A DNA stretch of 64,000 bases from Acidobacteriota bacterium. GTDB lineage: Bacteria > Acidobacteriota > Blastocatellia > RBC074. The DNA lies in NCBI GenBank assembly GCA_019639255.1, contig JAHBSF010000024.1, positions 1 through 64,000 on the forward strand, given 5' to 3'. A program made the position numbers and the translations under genes. The number at the start of each line of letters is the position of its first letter. Within the stretch, counting starts at the first letter, position 1. A model generated the notes under the pieces. That model saw nothing but the letters and a program-made list of their open reading frames with translations, was not told the origin of the DNA and did no database searches. Below, in pieces: positions 46,351-57,550 of this stretch.

Positions 46351-47904
46351 CTACCGCCGGACGCGTTTGAGCAAAAAATTCACAGACCTGCCGCCCATAC
46401 CCTGCGGCGGCCTGAAGTCCACACCGCCGATACGGATCTTTCCGGCGAGGGCGTCGCCTTCGAGCCTTCCCTCGTAAAGCAGCACGCCGCGCGGGCGCAT
46501 TCCGTTCATGAACCCGTAAGTCATCCCGTCCGCCGTAACGCGCAGGTATTCGAGCCGCCGGGTTCGATAGGGGTCAGGGATCGCGACATCTATTAATTCT
46601 CCGACCACAGCCCCATCCACGACCCGGAGCTGCAGCGTCAGATTCCCGCGTCGGGGCTCTTCCGGATTCATCCACACGTCGCCGACCCAATCGCCGATGT
46701 AGTTGCGCGCCTCCTCCGGCGTCGGAAACGGCGTCGAGAGCAACCCTTCGACCGTCTCTGCAGGCGGCGGCCGGCGCTCAACCTCGGCGATCTGTTCGAG
46801 CAGCCGGGCGCCGTCGGTCGGCGCGCCGTACCCGGCAGCGAGCACGTTGTAAATCTCGCGCGCCGCCGCTCCGCGCCCCTCCATCAATAAATCCTCGACG
46901 ACGTTGCGCAGCAGCTTCTGCGGCGGCGTCAGATCGCGCAGCCTGCCGCGAAAAGGATCGGTGTTCGGGATCGCGACGATCACCGATTCAGGGATCTGCC
47001 CGTTGCGGCTCAGTTCGTGGCTCACCGCCGCAGCCGGCGGCACGTTCGCCTCGCCGTCAAGCACGATCGTCACCGGATAACGACGCTCGGGAGCACTCTG
47101 CGCATACGACGCCGGCAACGCGATGTAAATCCGGCGCTTCTCTTTGAGGATCGCAGATTCGATCTGAAATGATTGCACGCCGTTGCCGCGCGTCTCGCGA
47201 ACGGTATGACCGTCCTCGGCAATCAACGATGGTGAAGATGTTTGGGACGGCTTTTCAAAAACCAGAAAATACATCTTCTTGCCGTACTCGGCGTCGTAAA
47301 ATCCGGGCCGGTTGTCTTTAAAGATAAATCCCTCTTTCGCGACTTCTTCGCGCACGATCTCGGGCGGGATGACGTGCAGGCGGTGATATTCGGTGCGCGG
47401 CCTGCCGGCCGGCCCCTCGCCGTCGATGATCACCAGCCGCCCGCCGGGCTTCAAGGCCCGAAAGACCGCCCGCATCGTCTGGTCATACTCGCGAAATTCG
47501 TGATACGTATCGACGATAAGCACCGAATCGAGATCGCCCGGCAGGCGCGGATCGGCGCTCTCGCCGAGGATCGCCTCAACCTGCACGAGCTGTTCGCGCT
47601 CCTTGCGCTGCCGCACCTTGTCGAGCGCCGCCGGATCGATGTCGACGCCGTAAACTCGCCCTTCAGCCCCGACTCGCGCTGCAAGCCCGAAAACAAAATA
47701 CCCCGAACCGCACCCGATGTCGGCAACACGGTCTCCGGGCTTCACCCCGAGCGCGTCAAATACTTCCCCCGGCCGCTGCCACGTATCGCGGTTGCGGTCG
47801 CGCTCGGATTCCTGCGCCGCCGCCGAGCCATCCCACAACCAATGGACCGCCAGTACAAACAGCACCGGAACAAACAACAAATGACGGAATTTTCTTCGGT
47901 TCAT
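46351..47904 (-). CDS. Exported methyltransferase fused to esterase fragment and beta domain
   Basis: 517 residues. The signal peptide LLFVPVLFVLAVHWLWDGSAAAQ is followed by a class I SAM methyltransferase domain (about 40-215) with VADIGCGSGYFVF, YGVDIDP and LKPGGRLVIIDGEG. From about 245 a segment like the start of an esterase-D/enterochelin-esterase fold (RRIYIALPASY, PVTIVLDGEANV) stops before any GxSxG nucleophile. The last ~115 residues (NYIGDWVGDVWMNPEE...) look like a lipocalin-like or DUF beta domain. The parts suggest a fusion after internal loss. Export of a SAM-dependent enzyme is odd, since SAM is not expected in the periplasm. Confidence 0.75.
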   Translation of the reverse strand: MNRRKFRHLLFVPVLFVLAVHWLWDGSAAAQESERDRNRDTWQRPGEVFDALGVKPGDRVADIGCGSGYFVFGLAARVGAEGRVYGVDIDPAALDKVRQRKEREQLVQVEAILGESADPRLPGDLDSVLIVDTYHEFREYDQTMRAVFRALKPGGRLVIIDGEGPAGRPRTEYHRLHVIPPEIVREEVAKEGFIFKDNRPGFYDAEYGKKMYFLVFEKPSQTSSPSLIAEDGHTVRETRGNGVQSFQIESAILKEKRRIYIALPASYAQSAPERRYPVTIVLDGEANVPPAAAVSHELSRNGQIPESVIVAIPNTDPFRGRLRDLTPPQKLLRNVVEDLLMEGRGAAAREIYNVLAAGYGAPTDGARLLEQIAEVERRPPPAETVEGLLSTPFPTPEEARNYIGDWVGDVWMNPEEPRRGNLTLQLRVVDGAVVGELIDVAIPDPYRTRRLEYLRVTADGMTYGFMNGMRPRGVLLYEGRLEGDALAGKIRIGGVDFRPPQGMGGRSVNFLLKRVRR

Positions 47905-48050
47905 GGCCGGAAGTATGAACCTGTCGGGGTTTCGATGAGTAGCTTGAAGGGACAGACTGGACGTGTGGCGGGGCCAAGCGGATGTTGCCGCATATACGAT
48001 CGCCTCTTACGCGATTTCCGTTGCTCCAGCGTATTCCGTGTTTATTTTTT

Positions 48051-48065
48051 AATTCTGTCAGAATT
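48051..48065. promoter_or_regulatory. Small perfect inverted repeat upstream of the methyltransferase gene
   Basis: AATTCTG-T-CAGAATT, 7+1+7, lies in the 261-bp gap between two minus-strand genes, 147 bp upstream of the methyltransferase start. It could be an operator or chance in an AT-rich stretch. Nothing else is seen in the gap. Confidence 0.3.
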
Positions 48066-48165
48066 GTGCTTGATAACCCCTCCATTGTTTACGGAATCAG
48101 TATGGGGCATCTTGATCAAGCCTGAGGGTTAGTTGCGCTCGGAGACAAAACGCCGCTCGCACTTT

Positions 48166-48921
48166 TCATCGCAGCACCCGCCGGAGTCGTTCGCTGTAGC
48201 TGCGGCTCGCCGTCAACCGTGCACCATCCTTCATCGTCACCGTGTACTCGCCGTGTCCGCAGGGTTCAATCGATTCCACACGATCGATGTTGATGATGAC
48301 TGAACGATGCACGCGGAAGAAGGTCTCCGGATCGAGCTGCGTTTCGATCGACTTGAGCGTCTCGCGCACCAGATGCTCCCGGCCATCGGCGTGCAGCCGG
48401 AGGTAATTATCCGCCGCATCGATCCAGTCGACATCGGCGGCGCGGACGAAGTGAATCCTTGCGCCCGTCCGGACGACGAATCGGTGCGGGCCGCGCCGCT
48501 CGGCGCGCAGACTCGCGACGAGATCCAGCAGTTGACGATCGCTCCCGCTGCCCGCCGTCCGCCTGATCCGGCCGACGGCGCGCCGCACAGCCGCGTCAAA
48601 ACGCTCCGCATTGATCGGTTTGAGCAGATAATCGACGGCGTTGACTTCAAAAGCCCGGATCGCGTGCTGGTCAAAAGCCGTCACGAAAACGATTGCCGGC
48701 AGGTATTCCCCGGCTATGGATCTGACGACCTCGAAGCCATCCAGTTCGGGCATCTGGATATCGAGAAAAACCAGGTCGGGTCTCCCAAGCAGGATCGCTT
48801 CGACCGCCTCGCGCCCGTCCCCGCATTCGCCGCCAACCTCGATTTCCGGATACGCCGCCAGCAGCGTGCGAATCCGTTCGCGCGGCAACGGCTCATCGTC
48901 GACGATCAGCGCACGGATCAT
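48166..48921 (-). CDS. LytTR-type response regulator
   Basis: 251 residues. The receiver domain has VDDEPLPRERI, VFLDIQMPELDGFEV with phospho-Asp, FVTAFDQHAIRAFEVNAVDYLLKP. The LytTR DNA-binding domain (about 145-250) has FVRAADVDWIDAADNYLRLH and FFRVHRSVIINIDRVESIE. The ATG overlaps the stop of the kinase gene by 4 nt, the standard LytS-LytR arrangement. Confidence 0.93.
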   Translation of the reverse strand: MIRALIVDDEPLPRERIRTLLAAYPEIEVGGECGDGREAVEAILLGRPDLVFLDIQMPELDGFEVVRSIAGEYLPAIVFVTAFDQHAIRAFEVNAVDYLLKPINAERFDAAVRRAVGRIRRTAGSGSDRQLLDLVASLRAERRGPHRFVVRTGARIHFVRAADVDWIDAADNYLRLHADGREHLVRETLKSIETQLDPETFFRVHRSVIINIDRVESIEPCGHGEYTVTMKDGARLTASRSYSERLRRVLR

Positions 48922-49580
48922 ACTCTCGCTTCCTGAAGTTCCATGACCGGCGCCGTTCGGAAAGGAATGACCATCTCGACCCGCAATCCACCTTCCGCCG
49001 GCGTCTCCAGCGTCAGGCGCTGGCGGTCGCCGTAAAGCTGCTGCAATCGTTGCCTGGTATTGGACAATCCGATCCCTTCGCGTGGAAACGAACGATCAGT
49101 TTTCCCCGAATCCGGCGCCAGCCCCGGACCGTCATCGGCGACATTCAGATAAAGCTCTCCCCCACGATGCGTGGCGCTGATGCTCACGCACCCTCGACCG
49201 GCGCGCCGCGCAATACCGTGTTGCAGCGCATTTTCGACCAGCGGCTGAAGTATGAAAAACGGCACCAGCGCCGAGGTCACCAGAAAGTGAATCGCCAGGT
49301 TTCGCCGCCAGCGCTCCTGATAAACTGGAAATCGACGCGCCAGCCAGACATACAGCGGACTCGACAGCAAACAAGCGTAAAGCGTCAACGAACCGATGCC
49401 GAACAGACTCAGAAAATCCGAGGGCAGCCTGCCGCCGAGCGGGGCGCGGCTCCTGACCGGCAACGAAGCGACGAAGACTCCTAGCAGCGTCCCGGCTATA
49501 AACAGCAACGCGCCGACCGTTACCTGCCTCACCGGCAGTCCATTCGCTTCCGCCTGCTCCTTTGCGTCACTTCCGCCCAT
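48918..49580 (-). CDS. LytS-like sensor kinase lacking its phosphoacceptor domain
   Basis: 220 residues. Three hydrophobic segments ([59 protein letters not shown]) run straight into [18 protein letters not shown], the N box of the HATPase domain, followed by [10 protein letters not shown] and [16 protein letters not shown]. In intact relatives a HisKA_7TM/His_kinase segment of about 80 residues with an xxHFLFNxLN phospho-His lies between the last helix and the N box; here it is missing. The start codon lies in a repeat remnant (49571-49605). ATP binding may remain, but self-phosphorylation in the usual way cannot. It still overlaps and precedes the LytTR regulator. Confidence 0.82.
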   Translation of the reverse strand: MGGSDAKEQAEANGLPVRQVTVGALLFIAGTLLGVFVASLPVRSRAPLGGRLPSDFLSLFGIGSLTLYACLLSSPLYVWLARRFPVYQERWRRNLAIHFLVTSALVPFFILQPLVENALQHGIARRAGRGCVSISATHRGGELYLNVADDGPGLAPDSGKTDRSFPREGIGLSNTRQRLQQLYGDRQRLTLETPAEGGLRVEMVIPFRTAPVMELQEARV

Positions 49581-52233
49581 TTCCGTTTGTTCCGTTATCC
49601 CTCTTCGCCTTCGGCAAACTCACCAGATTCGCAAACAACCGGTACGCCCCCGGCACTCCCGCAGGCAACTGCCGAAACCACGCATAACCCGTGAATACGT
49701 AATTCCCCTTCCCGTACTGCGCTATCAACTGCCCGCCCTGTAGCTCCCGCCCCGATTCATCCGGCGCAGACAACAGCGGTACATACCGCTCATCCCACCC
49801 GCTCAGAAAATACAACCCGCGCTCCTGCACCCAGCCTTCCCAATCCCTGTCCGTAATCCGGTTCGGAAAATTGAATACCGCGTGCCCCGGCGCAAGAATC
49901 CTTACCCGTGCGTTTTCATCCGTGACCCGCTGATTGCCCTCCATCCTCACCGGATACGGCGCAAAATCCCCCCGCCCGAACTCCAGCTTGTTGTACTGCA
50001 CAATCAGCGTTCCGCCCGCAGCAACGTATTCCAGCAGCCGCTTGTTGTTCGCCACTACATCCTCGCGCACTTCATATACCCGTATGCCGAGAATTATCGT
50101 GTCGTATACGGAAAGATCACCCGAGGCCAGTTCGGCTTCGCTGATTTCCCTGACCGCAAGGCCTAGCTGCGCGAGCGCTTCGGGTATGTCGTCGCCGCTT
50201 CCGCGCACGTATCCGACTCTCAAACCCGGCGCTACCCGCACGTCGAAAAGCTCCGCCCGCGCCCGCGCCGCGCGGTAAACGAAATGCGTTTCTATATGCG
50301 AATACGCTATCGGCGTGTAACCGCTCGTATACCGCCGGCCGTTTGCTTCCGCTACTGCCCGCAACTCAAAACTCCCCATAGCGCCCGCAGGCGCGGTGAC
50401 GCGAAACAGCCGCGATGCACGCTCGCCCTGACGCGTAAACGCAAGCGGAGATGCATTGCCCTCCATCTTCCAGCCCGCCGGGACTTCCAGAATTACGCGC
50501 CCTTCGGTCCTTTGACGCGCGCCGTGCGTGATCTCGACCGATACTTCGCGCATCCTTCTATCGGCCCCCGAAGGAATGACTATCAGCCCCGGCCGCACCG
50601 AAAGCGCAAGCGCCGGAGCTACTTTCAACTCGCGGCGAATCTCGCCGAAGGTTTTATCCGAATACCTGTATTCAACCGGTTGTCTGATCGTCACCCGTTC
50701 GCCCGCGAGCGTCAATTCCACCTCGGCCTGCACCCTCGGCGGCGCAAACGGCAGGTTGCGCGGCATCGAAGCGTCCCAGTCGAACTGTTCGCGCGCGCGT
50801 TCGCGCACAAGCCAGTAAGGCTGCGTGTACGGCTCATCGTCGGGTATGCGCGAGCGAAAGCGCGCCGATGAATCCGCCGTTTCGCGCATACGCATAAACT
50901 GCGGCGCGCCTGCGTCCTCAACCGGCGCGCCCGTCATCCGCTCGGTCATCCAGCCGGACGGCGCTGCAAGCCGTATCTGTTCCGCTTTTGCGCCTGCTTT
51001 CCGCCCGATGTATACATTGACCGTAGTCTCGACCGTCTCGCCCGGCGTTACTATTTCGACCGTCGACAGCGCATCGACTACTACGCCGTGCGCCTTTACG
51101 AGCGCATCCGTAAATTCCCATTCCTTGCGCGCAAGCATCCCGTCCACCGTCGCTCTGGATACGGGATCGAGCCCTGCAATCGACGCCCGCAAGGCCCGCG
51201 TTTCGCGCAACCCGGCGGCCAGATGCGGTGCAACGCGCGCCGGATCTTCCGAGCGAAACTCGCTCATAGCCTTCGCCGCCGCATCCCTGATAACCTCAAG
51301 CGCCGGCCCGAATTTATCGCCCTCCGCTCCGGCGAATCCTGCAATGCCCGCAACCGAAACGTCGAGCCCGGTAAAAAACGACGTTTCGCGCGCCGGAACC
51401 TCCACGCTCGATGAAATGCGCGGGAACGTGCGCACCTGCGCGCCGCGCGGCTGTATCATTCCGAAATCCTGCGAACGATGTTTGCTGCGACCCTCGGCGG
51501 CAAGCTCGGCATACGACCGACCCAGTATCGGATCAAAACGGCCCGTGTCGATGACTGCGGCCGGACCCTGCGCCTGACCGAATATGCGGCCGTAAAGCTT
51601 GAGCACGCGCCAGGGCTGCAAACCTTCTTTCATCTGCTCGGGAAAACGCGCGGGATCGGCCGCCGCTTCGACAGCCTCGGGCGTGAGCATCCCCGCCGCC
51701 TGATGCTGCCCGTGCCCGTCGCGCGCCGTGCCGCTGAATCCGTTGACTACAACGAGCGGGCGCATCATCCGTATGACGCGCACCATATCGCCCAGAACTT
51801 CTTCCCTGTCCCATTTCGTGAGCGTTTCTTCTACCGAACGCGTGAAGCCGAAATCGTAAGCACGGGTGAAGTATTGTTCGGCCCCATCGAGTTTTCGCGC
51901 CGCGAGCAGTTCTTCGGTACGCAGAATACCGAGCCCTTCACCAAGTTCCGGCCCGATGCCGTTTTGCCCGCCCTCGCCGCGATTGAGCGACAGATAGGCG
52001 ACGCGCGCTCCCTCGCCGCGCGCAAGATATACGAGCAGCTCCGTGCTCTCGTCATCCGGATGCGCCGCCGTATGAAGCACGCTTCCGATCGTCTGCAACC
52101 TGCGCAGGGCGAGCGCAAGACCCGAGGCGCCGCGGTCTTCGGGCGCCGGCCGCGTATCGGCCGATGCGGGCGACAGTGCTGATGGGACGGCAAGCGCAAC
52201 AAGCAGCAACAGAGCGAGAACCTTCTTCATCAT
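49567..52233 (-). CDS. Secreted PIG-L family deacetylase
   Basis: 888 residues from ATG 52233 (SD AAAGGAA); an ATG 18 nt upstream is an alternative. The signal peptide [21 protein letters not shown] precedes the LmbE-like zinc deacetylase domain (about 45-280): [21 protein letters not shown] with the HPDD zinc motif, [12 protein letters not shown], and the HGQHQAAG metal His pair. The remaining 600 residues carry beta-sandwich modules and a C-terminal amidotransferase-like fold ([33 protein letters not shown]). It likely removes acetyl groups from glycan or glycoconjugate GlcNAc outside the cytoplasm. Its last 13 residues ([13 protein letters not shown]) are encoded by a palindrome remnant that also overlaps the kinase start. 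Confidence 0.85.
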   Translation of the reverse strand: MMKKVLALLLLVALAVPSALSPASADTRPAPEDRGASGLALALRRLQTIGSVLHTAAHPDDESTELLVYLARGEGARVAYLSLNRGEGGQNGIGPELGEGLGILRTEELLAARKLDGAEQYFTRAYDFGFTRSVEETLTKWDREEVLGDMVRVIRMMRPLVVVNGFSGTARDGHGQHQAAGMLTPEAVEAAADPARFPEQMKEGLQPWRVLKLYGRIFGQAQGPAAVIDTGRFDPILGRSYAELAAEGRSKHRSQDFGMIQPRGAQVRTFPRISSSVEVPARETSFFTGLDVSVAGIAGFAGAEGDKFGPALEVIRDAAAKAMSEFRSEDPARVAPHLAAGLRETRALRASIAGLDPVSRATVDGMLARKEWEFTDALVKAHGVVVDALSTVEIVTPGETVETTVNVYIGRKAGAKAEQIRLAAPSGWMTERMTGAPVEDAGAPQFMRMRETADSSARFRSRIPDDEPYTQPYWLVRERAREQFDWDASMPRNLPFAPPRVQAEVELTLAGERVTIRQPVEYRYSDKTFGEIRRELKVAPALALSVRPGLIVIPSGADRRMREVSVEITHGARQRTEGRVILEVPAGWKMEGNASPLAFTRQGERASRLFRVTAPAGAMGSFELRAVAEANGRRYTSGYTPIAYSHIETHFVYRAARARAELFDVRVAPGLRVGYVRGSGDDIPEALAQLGLAVREISEAELASGDLSVYDTIILGIRVYEVREDVVANNKRLLEYVAAGGTLIVQYNKLEFGRGDFAPYPVRMEGNQRVTDENARVRILAPGHAVFNFPNRITDRDWEGWVQERGLYFLSGWDERYVPLLSAPDESGRELQGGQLIAQYGKGNYVFTGYAWFRQLPAGVPGAYRLFANLVSLPKAKRDNGTNGNGRK
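49571..49605. repeat. Half palindrome (right arm) overlapping a gene start and a gene end
   Basis: TTCCGCCCATTTCCGTTTGTTCC then GTTATCCCTCTT: a right arm without its left partner. It encodes the C-terminal tail of the PIG-L protein and contains the ATG of the LytS-like gene on the same strand in another frame. Confidence 0.75.
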
Positions 52234-52254
52234 CGATTCCTTTTTGATCAATGG

Positions 52255-52352
52255 AAGAGAGACAACGGAACATACGAAATAAACGAAACAAACGGAAGGG
52301 TATGATCATTTCCGTTTGGTCTGTTTATTCCGTATGTTCCGTTGTCTCTCTT
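52255..52352. repeat. Intergenic palindrome, copy 11
   Basis: AGAGAGACAACGGAACATACG pairs with CGTATGTTCCGTTGTCTCTCT without mismatch, including the GACAAC/GTTGTC substitution, which is compensated on both sides. It lies between two minus-strand genes. Confidence 0.9.
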
Positions 52353-52361
52353 TTCGGCACA

Positions 52362-52895
52362 TTATAATCCAGCCTCATCGAATCGAAAGACCTGCGCAAC
52401 CCTCCGCAGCCGCGCCGAGGTAACCGCAACGGCGCGTTTTACATCAACCTCGACTATGGCGACCGTCGCCGGGTCTTCACCCTGCGGCAACCGCGCGGCG
52501 AAAGAACCGAGAATTGCAAGTTCGGGCGGGAGTGAATCCACTCTTGCAGCGTAGTTCGCAACGACCGCCGCCGGGTTTGCCGCCTCGCCGCGCGGCGCGT
52601 GAAACTCTACGATCGGCATACGCCGCAAAAGATTATCCGTCACCCTTCGGCGCAATGATTCTTCGGCTTCGGCGCCCGCGCCCAGGTATTCCCCGGCGAG
52701 AAAGACGATCACCTGCGTCCAGTCGATGCCGCGTTGTGCGACGAAGGCGGCGAAGAAATCGTCTGACAACGAACCATCGATTACGATCACCGCGCGCCCG
52801 TGCGCGGCAATCAACCGGCGGACAGCCTCGGCCGCCGCCTCGATGCTTCGTTCAGCATTCCGCTCCGCTATGCGTTCGCCGCCTTCATCGCACAT
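52362..52895 (-). CDS. Truncated NagB/6-phosphogluconolactonase-fold protein, probably inactive
   Basis: 177 residues from ATG 52895 (SD GGAG). IEAAAEAVRRLIAAHGRAVIVIDGS, WTQVIVFLAGEYLG, SLRRRVTDNLLRRMPIVEFHAPRGEAANPAAVVANYAARV and LAILG follow the order of the glucosamine-6-phosphate isomerase / phosphogluconolactonase family. The normally acidic DE(Y/R) is replaced by AGEY, and the chain stops just after LAILG, where GxGxDGHIAF should come. The catalytic half is therefore missing. It may be a regulatory remnant or a decaying gene that remains open. Confidence 0.6.
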   Translation of the reverse strand: MCDEGGERIAERNAERSIEAAAEAVRRLIAAHGRAVIVIDGSLSDDFFAAFVAQRGIDWTQVIVFLAGEYLGAGAEAEESLRRRVTDNLLRRMPIVEFHAPRGEAANPAAVVANYAARVDSLPPELAILGSFAARLPQGEDPATVAIVEVDVKRAVAVTSARLRRVAQVFRFDEAGL

Positions 52896-53106
52896 CTTCG
52901 CTCCATTCCGAACTGACGGCCCGAACTGATGGAAAGCAACCGCAGCCCTTTTCCCCGGCGCGCAAAAATGTTAAATTCCCGTGCGTCGAAAACCAAAGCC
53001 AGCGCTGGGATAAAAAATATATACAGACGCCGTCAGGGTGATCCCCCCCTTACGCTCAGCAACACTGTATCAATAGCCGGTTTTTTTACATTGAGGAATA
53101 CAAGGC

Positions 53107-53595
53107 ATGGCGGTTTGCCCCTCCTGCGGAAGCTCGCGCGTGCGCAGCGGATACAAACCCGTTCCCTTTCCGCTGCGAATGTTCGGCGTCCGCGAACTGT
53201 TGTGCGACAGTTGCAACTATCTTTACCGCGCATTCTCGCCGCTGCCGCCGAAAAAACCGCACCGGCATCACCACCACCGCAAGGCCGATGTCTTCGCCGC
53301 CGGCGGATCGGTCGATCTGCAAACACTCAAAAAACCGCCGACCAACGCACCAAATCCAGTACCGGAGGCGACCACACATCCGCCGATCGAGCTGCCGCCG
53401 AGCGTAGATCCGGCCGCGAGCGCACACGCCCGCTCGCGCCACGCCGCACACACCTGCCCTCAGTGCGGCTCTGATAACACCAAACGACGCCGTCGCCGGG
53501 TCTGGGAACGCATCGTCTTTGCGCTCTCCGATAAACGCGCCTACATCTGCCACGACTGCGACGCATCTTTTTACGATCGCCATCACCACGATTAA
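53107..53595 (+). CDS. Double zinc-ribbon, His-rich protein
   Basis: 162 residues. An N-terminal ribbon has CPSC...CDSC (about 4-37) and a C-terminal ribbon CPQC...CHDC (about 117-152). Between them lie HRHHHHR and a Pro-rich linker; the chain ends DRHHHD. No signal peptide or membrane segment. The His clusters suggest metal binding beyond the two ribbons. No known family is recognised. SD GAGG precedes the ATG. The 211 bp before it contain no other gene. Confidence 0.7.
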   Translation: MAVCPSCGSSRVRSGYKPVPFPLRMFGVRELLCDSCNYLYRAFSPLPPKKPHRHHHHRKADVFAAGGSVDLQTLKKPPTNAPNPVPEATTHPPIELPPSVDPAASAHARSRHAAHTCPQCGSDNTKRRRRRVWERIVFALSDKRAYICHDCDASFYDRHHHD

Positions 53596-53663
53596 ACCGC
53601 GAAATACACGGGAAACTTTCCGAGCCTTCCGCGCCAACATTTCCGCGCCTTCCGCGGTTTTTC
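53595..53663. repeat. Intergenic palindrome, CGCGGAA subtype, short
   Basis: AAACCGCGAAATACACGG against TTTCCGCGCCTTCCGCGGTTT between convergent zinc-ribbon and lipoprotein genes, filling the whole gap. Confidence 0.78.
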
Positions 53664-54185
53664 TTACTCTGCATCCAGCAGCATCGAAAACGCAATCACG
53701 CGCTTGCCGTATACAATCGCACCCTCGCGCACGCCGTCCCGCAGCCGCGGGAAAAGCAGCACGGTTTCGCGCGCCTCGCCCGCCCTGAGCCTCACGCGCC
53801 CGTCATCGGGAACCTTTTGGCCCGGAGCGTCGATGCGATCCTTCAGCTTGTATTCGCGACAATCCGAATCCAGCAGATAAACGCGCGCACGTTCTTCGAC
53901 AAGCCAGCGCCCGCGGCTGAGCAGATAAACCGGAAGCGCAAAATCCGCATCATCCCCAACCGCATAACCCACCAACCGCACCCGCGTCGAATTATCGATG
54001 CGCTCGACGGCGCCGACCGCCAGCCGCAGCGCGCCCTTTTCTTGTTCAGGATCGGGCGCGCAACCGCGCAACCGCGCGCGCGCCGAAGCAAGCGCAGCAC
54101 TTTTCCCGGTTTCCGCATCCGGCTTCGCACAACTCCCGAAAATCGCCATGGACAAAAGCCCGGCTGCAACTCCCGCGCGCGACAA
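53664..54185 (-). CDS. Probable lipoprotein, unknown function
   Basis: 173 residues from TTG 54185. The N-terminus SRAGVAAGLLSMAIFGSCAK has a lipobox-like FGSC. The mature part is beta-rich with VRLVGYAVGDDADFALPVYLL, YLLDSDCREYKLKDRID, VRLRAGEARETVLLFPRL and VIAFSMLL. An upstream extension is open through the adjacent palindrome to 54383; it would add a second hydrophobic stretch and is less likely. No family is recognised. Confidence 0.6.
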   Translation of the reverse strand: MSRAGVAAGLLSMAIFGSCAKPDAETGKSAALASARARLRGCAPDPEQEKGALRLAVGAVERIDNSTRVRLVGYAVGDDADFALPVYLLSRGRWLVEERARVYLLDSDCREYKLKDRIDAPGQKVPDDGRVRLRAGEARETVLLFPRLRDGVREGAIVYGKRVIAFSMLLDAE

Positions 54186-54206
54186 CCATTCTTTTTCGGG
54201 ACAAAA

Positions 54207-54305
54207 AAGAGAGATAACCGAACAAACGAAATGAGACGAAAATGACGGAAAGATTGAATATTTCCGTATGTTCCGTCTTTTTTCGTTTGTTCCGTCGTCT
54301 CTCTT
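54207..54305. repeat. Intergenic palindrome, copy 12
   Basis: AAGAGAGATAACCGAACAAACGAAA faces TTTCGTTTGTTCCGTCGTCTCTCTT with a loop near 54253. It lies between divergent genes, upstream of tilS. Confidence 0.85.
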
Positions 54306-54350
54306 ATGTCTCACGCTTTGTACCAATATCCCGTGGATCGATTTAACATA

Positions 54351-54386
54351 GTCACGCAACTTGTCACGTAACTTGTCACGCAACTT
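54351..54386. repeat. Three tandem 12-bp repeats upstream of tilS
   Basis: GTCACGCAACTT, GTCACGTAACTT and GTCACGCAACTT follow without gap and end 16 bp before the tilS ATG. Position and copy number resemble the three-unit array before the dehydrogenase at 2826, but the unit differs. Confidence 0.7.
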
Positions 54387-54402
54387 TACGCGATGAATTC
54401 AT

Positions 54403-55419
54403 ATGTTGGAAAGACGGCGCAGCACGGCACTCGAAATCGGTCTCGACCAGGGACTCGGCAATCTCGGCATCGAGGCCGAGGCCGCGATCCTGGTCGCCGC
54501 ATCCGGCGGCGCAGACTCTACGGCGCTGCTCGACGCCCTCACGCGCCGTCATCGCGGCCCCGTCACCGTCGCCCATTTCAATCACCTGCTGCGCGGCGCA
54601 GAATCGGATGAGGATGAAAAGTTCGTGTCAGGTCTTGCCGCACGCCGCAAACTTGCATCGATCATCGAACGCGAAGACATAGCCGGGGCCGCGAAACTTG
54701 AGCGCCGCAACCTCGAAGCCGTAGCCCGCAACCGGCGCTACGACTTTCTCACACGCGCCGCACAAAACGCAGGCGCACTATACGTACTCACCGCGCATAC
54801 ACGCGACGATCAGGTCGAAACACTGCTGCTGCGATTGCTGCGCGGCGCCGGACCCGCAGGCTGGCGCGGTATTGCACCCCGCCGCAGGCTTGCCCGAAAC
54901 GTAGAACTCCTGCGCCCGCTTCTTTCAGTCACGCGCGCCGAGGTCATTGCACACTGCGAATACTACGCACTCGATTACCGCACCGACAGCACCAACCTCT
55001 CTCCAACGCTCGCCCGCAACCGCGTCCGCCGCGAGGTGCTGCCCCTGCTCAGACAACTCAATCCGCGCGCCGATGAAGCCATGCTGCGCGCAGCCGCTCA
55101 TATACTGGAGGATGAGGAATATTTAAGTTCACTCGCCGTATCTTTACTTGATGAGGCGGAAGCCGCGGCGAGAGATGAATCCAGGCCTGATATTGCAGGG
55201 GCCATCGATGTGCGGGTAATTGCGGGAGCGGCGCGGGCGGTGAGGTTGCGGGCGCTGCGCGAATGGGTAAGGCGGCGGCGCGGAGACCTGCGCAGAATAG
55301 ATCAGGTGCATCTGGAGGCGATTGAAAGGCTTGCCGGACCGGGCCGCGGAGGGCGCGAAGCGGAACTTCCCGGCGGCGCACGCGTCAGGCGCGAGGCGCA
55401 CCGGCTCGTTTTCATATGA
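54403..55419 (+). CDS. tilS: tRNA(Ile)-lysidine synthetase
   Basis: 338 residues. The PP-loop ATP site is SGGADST at 34-40, followed by HFNHLLRG, ARNRRYDFL, AHTRDDQVETLLLRLLRGAG, and RPLL with a helical insertion. It ligates lysine to C34 of tRNA-Ile(CAU), an essential decoding modification. Its length fits the short Aquifex-like form that lacks one of the two C-terminal domains of the E. coli enzyme. ftsH follows on the same strand, as in many bacteria. No SD is visible before the ATG. Confidence 0.93.
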   Translation: MLERRRSTALEIGLDQGLGNLGIEAEAAILVAASGGADSTALLDALTRRHRGPVTVAHFNHLLRGAESDEDEKFVSGLAARRKLASIIEREDIAGAAKLERRNLEAVARNRRYDFLTRAAQNAGALYVLTAHTRDDQVETLLLRLLRGAGPAGWRGIAPRRRLARNVELLRPLLSVTRAEVIAHCEYYALDYRTDSTNLSPTLARNRVRREVLPLLRQLNPRADEAMLRAAAHILEDEEYLSSLAVSLLDEAEAAARDESRPDIAGAIDVRVIAGAARAVRLRALREWVRRRRGDLRRIDQVHLEAIERLAGPGRGGREAELPGGARVRREAHRLVFI

Positions 55420-55520
55420 AGAGAGACCGCGGAAAATACGGAAATGAAGACGCGAAAATTGCGGAAAGAAACATTGTTTCCCCTATTTCCGTTCTTCTTT
55501 CTGCGCCCTCCGCGGTCTGT
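55420..55520. repeat. Intergenic palindrome, mixed CGCGGAA/CGGAAA subtype
   Basis: GAGACCGCGGAAAATACGG on the left and CCTCCGCGGTC on the right flank inner CGCGAAAATTGCGGAAAG units. It lies between tilS and ftsH. Confidence 0.75.
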
Positions 55521-55624
55521 CTTCGCGTGCAATGCAACCGAAGCGGCTATCGGGGCGTCTATAGACATCGGTGGGAGATAGGATAGAATAGGCGGCGCAC
55601 AGGGTTTGTAAGGGAGGATATGGT

Positions 55625-57547
<1,923 letters not shown>

Positions 57548-57550
57548 GCA

